In this document: in pieces, positions 61,632-64,000 of the stretch
Layout of the letters: every line of letters begins with the position of its first letter
Position numbering within the stretch: the first letter of the stretch is position 1
NCBI GenBank assembly: GCA_963729295.1
Contig: CAVSNJ010000028.1
Coordinates: 186,001-250,000 of the forward strand
Length of the DNA: 64,000 nucleotides
Source: DATJLY01 sp963729295
GTDB taxonomy: Bacteria > Pseudomonadota > Alphaproteobacteria > ATCC43930 > CGMCC-115725
Direction: 5' to 3'
Position numbers and translations under genes: made by a program
The notes under the pieces: generated by a model
The model's database searches: none
The model's input: the letters and a program-made list of their open reading frames with translations, nothing else
Told to the model about the DNA's origin: nothing

Positions 61632-62411
61632 TCACGCGGCAAATCGAAAGGCAGCCATGCTCATGCTGCCGAGCGTGAAGCCCTGGTGGATGCGTTCGCC
61701 CTTGGCGCCGGGGCCGGCGGCGCCATAGGCGACGAAGATCGGCAAGAAATGTTCCGGCGTCGGGTGCGCCATGCGCGCGTCGGGCGCGCGGCGCTGCCAA
61801 TCGAGGAATTCGCCTTCCGCGCCGGCGGCGAGCGTCGCGGCGAGCCAGTCGTCGAATTTTTGCGCCCAATCGGGCGGCGCCATGCGCGCGTCGCGGTCGA
61901 GGACGCGGAGATTGTGCACGGCGCCGCCGGTGCCGAGCACCAGCACGCCGTCGTCGGCGAGCGGCGCCAGCGCGCGGCCCATGCGGCAATGCCAGGCGGC
62001 GTCGAGATAGGGCTGCACCGCGACCGGCGCCACCGGTATCCCGCCGGGATACATCGAGCGGAGCGGCACCCACGCGCCATGATCGAGGCCGAGCTCGGGA
62101 TCGATCGCGCACGGGATGCCGGCCGCGCCGAGAAGCGCCGCGGCGCGGCGCGCGAGATCGGGCGCGCCCGCGGTCTTATAGCGCTGCTCGTAAAGCGGCG
62201 CGGGAAAGCCGTAGAAATCGTGGATCGTCTCGGGCTCGGACGACGCTCCGACGAGCGGCGCCTTGGTCATGGTGTGCGCCGAGACGCACAGCACCGCATC
62301 GGGCCGCGGCAGCGATTGCGCGAGCGATGCCCAGAAGCGGCCGCTCTCGCCAGCATCGAGCGCCAGCATGGGCGAGCCGTGCGAGAGAAAGATCGGCGCG
62401 AATTTTGTCAT
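61632..62411 (-). CDS. DODA-type extradiol dioxygenase family protein
   Basis: 259 residues, LigB-like fold. IFLSHGSPML, CVSAHTM, LDHGAWVPLRSMYP and the C-terminal HPTPEHFLPIFVAYGA carry the His and Glu metal ligands of the 4,5-DOPA dioxygenase/YgiD class. It cleaves a catecholic ring with Fe(II) or Zn. The ATG overlaps the stop of the CNNM gene (ATGA), so it is the second gene of that leftward pair. Confidence 0.9.
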   Translation of the reverse strand: MTKFAPIFLSHGSPMLALDAGESGRFWASLAQSLPRPDAVLCVSAHTMTKAPLVGASSEPETIHDFYGFPAPLYEQRYKTAGAPDLARRAAALLGAAGIPCAIDPELGLDHGAWVPLRSMYPGGIPVAPVAVQPYLDAAWHCRMGRALAPLADDGVLVLGTGGAVHNLRVLDRDARMAPPDWAQKFDDWLAATLAAGAEGEFLDWQRRAPDARMAHPTPEHFLPIFVAYGAAGPGAKGERIHQGFTLGSMSMAAFRFAA

Positions 62412-63718
62412 GGCGGAGCCTCGGCCTGTTTGGGCGGCGTGATGAGCACGCGGTCGACACGGCGCCCGTCCATGGTGACCACCTCGAACCCGTAGCCTTC
62501 GACATCGACCCGGTCGCCGACCGAAGGAATACGAGCGACGCGCGCCATCAGGAAGCCGCCGAGCGTGTGGAAGTCGCCGCTCTCGGCGCCTGGGATCGTG
62601 ACGAGGCCGGTCAGGTCGCGGACCTCGTCGATCGGCAGCATGCCGTCGACGAGCCACGAGCCATCCTCGCGCCGCACAACCGCGGCGGGGCCCGCCTCGC
62701 CCGGGATGACGATGTCCCCGACAAGCGTCTGCAAGATGTCGTGCAAGGTGAGCACGCCCTCGAAATCGCCGTATTCGTCGACGACGAGCGCCATCGGCTC
62801 GCCGCGCTGGCGGAAGAGCTCGAGCGCGCGCAGCGCCGTCAGCGTATTCGGCAAATAGAGCGCCGGCCGCACCACGCCGCGAATGTCGAAGCGCCCGCCG
62901 GCCAGCAGCTGCGTCAGCAGATCCTTGACCTGGACGATGCCCACCATCTGGTGCGTCGGCCCCTCGACCACGGGAAAGCGCGAATAGTCGCTGTCGTGGA
63001 TTTTTCGGCGGTTCTCGGCCTCGTCGTCGTCGAGGTCGAGTCGTTCGACCTGGGTGCGCGGCGTCATCATCGCGCCGATGCGGCGATCTCCCATGCGCAA
63101 CGCCATCTGCACGATCGCCGTCTCGCCGGCCTCGAAGTGGCCCGCCGCGGTCGCCTCGCGCAGCATCAATGTGATCTCCTCTTCCGTCACCGGCGCGGGC
63201 TGCGCGCCGCGCGACGGCACGAGCTTGAGGACGAGGTTGCTCGACGCGCTCAGCAGCCACTCGACGGGCGCGATGATGCGCGCGAGCGCGCGCAGGAGGC
63301 CCGCGAGGCGGGACGCGATCGCCTCCGGCCGGCCGAGCGCGATGCGCTTCGGCACCAGCTCGCCGAGGATCAGCGTCAGGTAGGAGATGAACAGCACCAC
63401 GATGACGAAGCCAAGCGAGCGCGCATAGGTCTGCCAGCCGGGAACGCGGGCGAGCTCGCGCGCCACTGAATCGGCGAGCGTCGCGCCACCGAGCACGCTC
63501 GCCAAGACGCCGATCAGCGTGATCCCGACCTGCACCGTCGAGAGAAATCGGCCCGGATCGCGCTTCAACTCGAGCGCGGCCTCGGCGCCTCGGCGCCCCA
63601 TCGTTGCGGCATGCTGAAGCCGCGCCGGACGGGCCGAGATCACCGCCATCTCGGCCAGGGCGAAGAAGCCGTTCAGAAGAATGAGCAGCAGAACGACGGC
63701 AAGTTGCAGCCACAGCAT
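62408..63718 (-). CDS. CNNM/CBS-domain membrane protein (CorC-HlyC family)
   Basis: 436 residues: N-terminal DUF21/CNNM membrane domain of about four helices (LLILLNGFFALAEMAVISARPARL is its signature), two CBS domains (MMTPRTQVERLDLDDDEAE and LTALRALELFRQRGEPMALVVDEYGDFEGVLTL) and a C-terminal CorC_HlyC domain (WLVDGMLPIDEV). Likely Mg or Co efflux gating. CCGGGGGCCGCC precedes ATG 63718. Coupled to the DODA gene. Confidence 0.92.
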   Translation of the reverse strand: MLWLQLAVVLLLILLNGFFALAEMAVISARPARLQHAATMGRRGAEAALELKRDPGRFLSTVQVGITLIGVLASVLGGATLADSVARELARVPGWQTYARSLGFVIVVLFISYLTLILGELVPKRIALGRPEAIASRLAGLLRALARIIAPVEWLLSASSNLVLKLVPSRGAQPAPVTEEEITLMLREATAAGHFEAGETAIVQMALRMGDRRIGAMMTPRTQVERLDLDDDEAENRRKIHDSDYSRFPVVEGPTHQMVGIVQVKDLLTQLLAGGRFDIRGVVRPALYLPNTLTALRALELFRQRGEPMALVVDEYGDFEGVLTLHDILQTLVGDIVIPGEAGPAAVVRREDGSWLVDGMLPIDEVRDLTGLVTIPGAESGDFHTLGGFLMARVARIPSVGDRVDVEGYGFEVVTMDGRRVDRVLITPPKQAEAPP

Positions 63719-63776
63719 GGCGGCCCCCGGCTGATCTTTGGGCGCCGCACGAGCATAGCGGTTTTGCGCGGCGCGC

Positions 63777-64000
63777 TCACCCCGCCTCGGTGGCAATGCG
63801 GCGCTGCGCCAGGCCCCAGGCGATGCCGGCCCCCAAAAATTCCGCGACCGCGCCCACCGCGAGCGCAGGCCCAAGCCCCAGCGTCATGCCGCCCAGCGCC
63901 GCAAACACCGTGCCCTCGACCGCGACGCCCAGGGTCGCACCCACCATGCGCGCGGTATTGGCAAGGCCCGAGGCCGTGCCCGACCGGCTCTCGCCGAGGC
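63777..64000 (-). CDS. C-terminal part of a DHA2-type MFS efflux pump (partial)
   Basis: Reading the minus strand from the edge gives LGESRSGTASGLANTARMV and on to GIAWGLAQRRIATEAG before the TGA at 63779-63777. SGTASGLANTAR.VG followed by LGVAVEGTVFAAL is the helix 13-14 region of 14-helix EmrB/QacA drug:H+ antiporters. The rest lies beyond the window. It ends 59 bases upstream of the CNNM gene on the same strand. Confidence 0.8.
   Translation of the reverse strand, partial: LGESRSGTASGLANTARMVGATLGVAVEGTVFAALGGMTLGLGPALAVGAVAEFLGAGIAWGLAQRRIATEAG

Overview
High-GC (roughly two-thirds G+C by eye), densely coded DNA from an alphaproteobacterium. The clues are an MmgR/suhB-type small RNA, a DUF1476 gene, map-radC adjacency, the BolA-monothiol glutaredoxin pair, a purC-purS/purQ-purL run, hopanoid-modification genes (hpnI-hpnK-hpnL) and two PEP-CTERM exported proteins. 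The genus cannot be fixed from sequence alone; a soil or freshwater Rhizobiales/Rhodospirillales-like organism fits. No phage, IS element or CRISPR array is visible.

Layout. 1-2.3 kb: N-terminus of an M23-like peptidase gene, a small RNA, folP and folB. 2.2-18.1 kb: a catabolic region. It holds a two-subunit Rieske ring-hydroxylating oxygenase with a cupin, a luciferase-like monooxygenase, a secreted alpha/beta hydrolase, two mirror-image modules each pairing a Rieske ferredoxin with an amidohydrolase, a PEP-CTERM protein, a phytanoyl-CoA dioxygenase-like protein, a hydantoinase/oxoprolinase pair with a frameshift in the A subunit, and an orphan ABC ATPase. 18.2-32.6 kb: an MFS carrier, a two-gene unit of a legumain/caspase-like lipoprotein and a membrane [2Fe-2S] nucleotide cyclase, an SMP-30 lactonase, a CocE-type hydrolase, twin cupins, a haem-oxygenase-fold enzyme, a UbiD decarboxylase, a gamma-glutamyltransferase and a second PEP-CTERM protein behind a consensus sigma-54 promoter. 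32.6-43.5 kb: flavin monooxygenase and VOC protein, hpnIKL behind a palindrome-covered promoter, a second luciferase-like enzyme, an orphan molybdenum hydroxylase large subunit with a methyltransferase, and a large exported protein. 43.5-47 kb: an MFS gene, then a small interval holding an NG-repeat protein and an ADYC-domain lipoprotein, bracketed by an intact tRNA-Leu and a copy of its 3' end. 46.9-64 kb: mostly housekeeping (CinA-like, map, radC, purB, purC, purS, purQ, purL, bolA, grxD, CNNM/CBS protein) with an MFS/solute-binding pair and the tail of a DHA2 efflux pump.

How it fits together. The left half looks like an accessory toolkit for oxidising and cleaving aromatic or cyclic substrates (Rieske oxygenase, ferredoxins, amidohydrolases, UbiD, cupins, flavin monooxygenases, lactonase, hydantoinase) with carriers to import them. 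The right half is core purine, folate, Fe-S and envelope metabolism. The most unusual items are the cyclase/legumain-like operon, the inverted ferredoxin-hydrolase duplication, the tRNA-bracketed NG-repeat/ADYC pair, and the regulatory sites (sRNA, sigma-54 promoters, hpn operator). Functions are inferred from motifs read by eye; no database search was possible.
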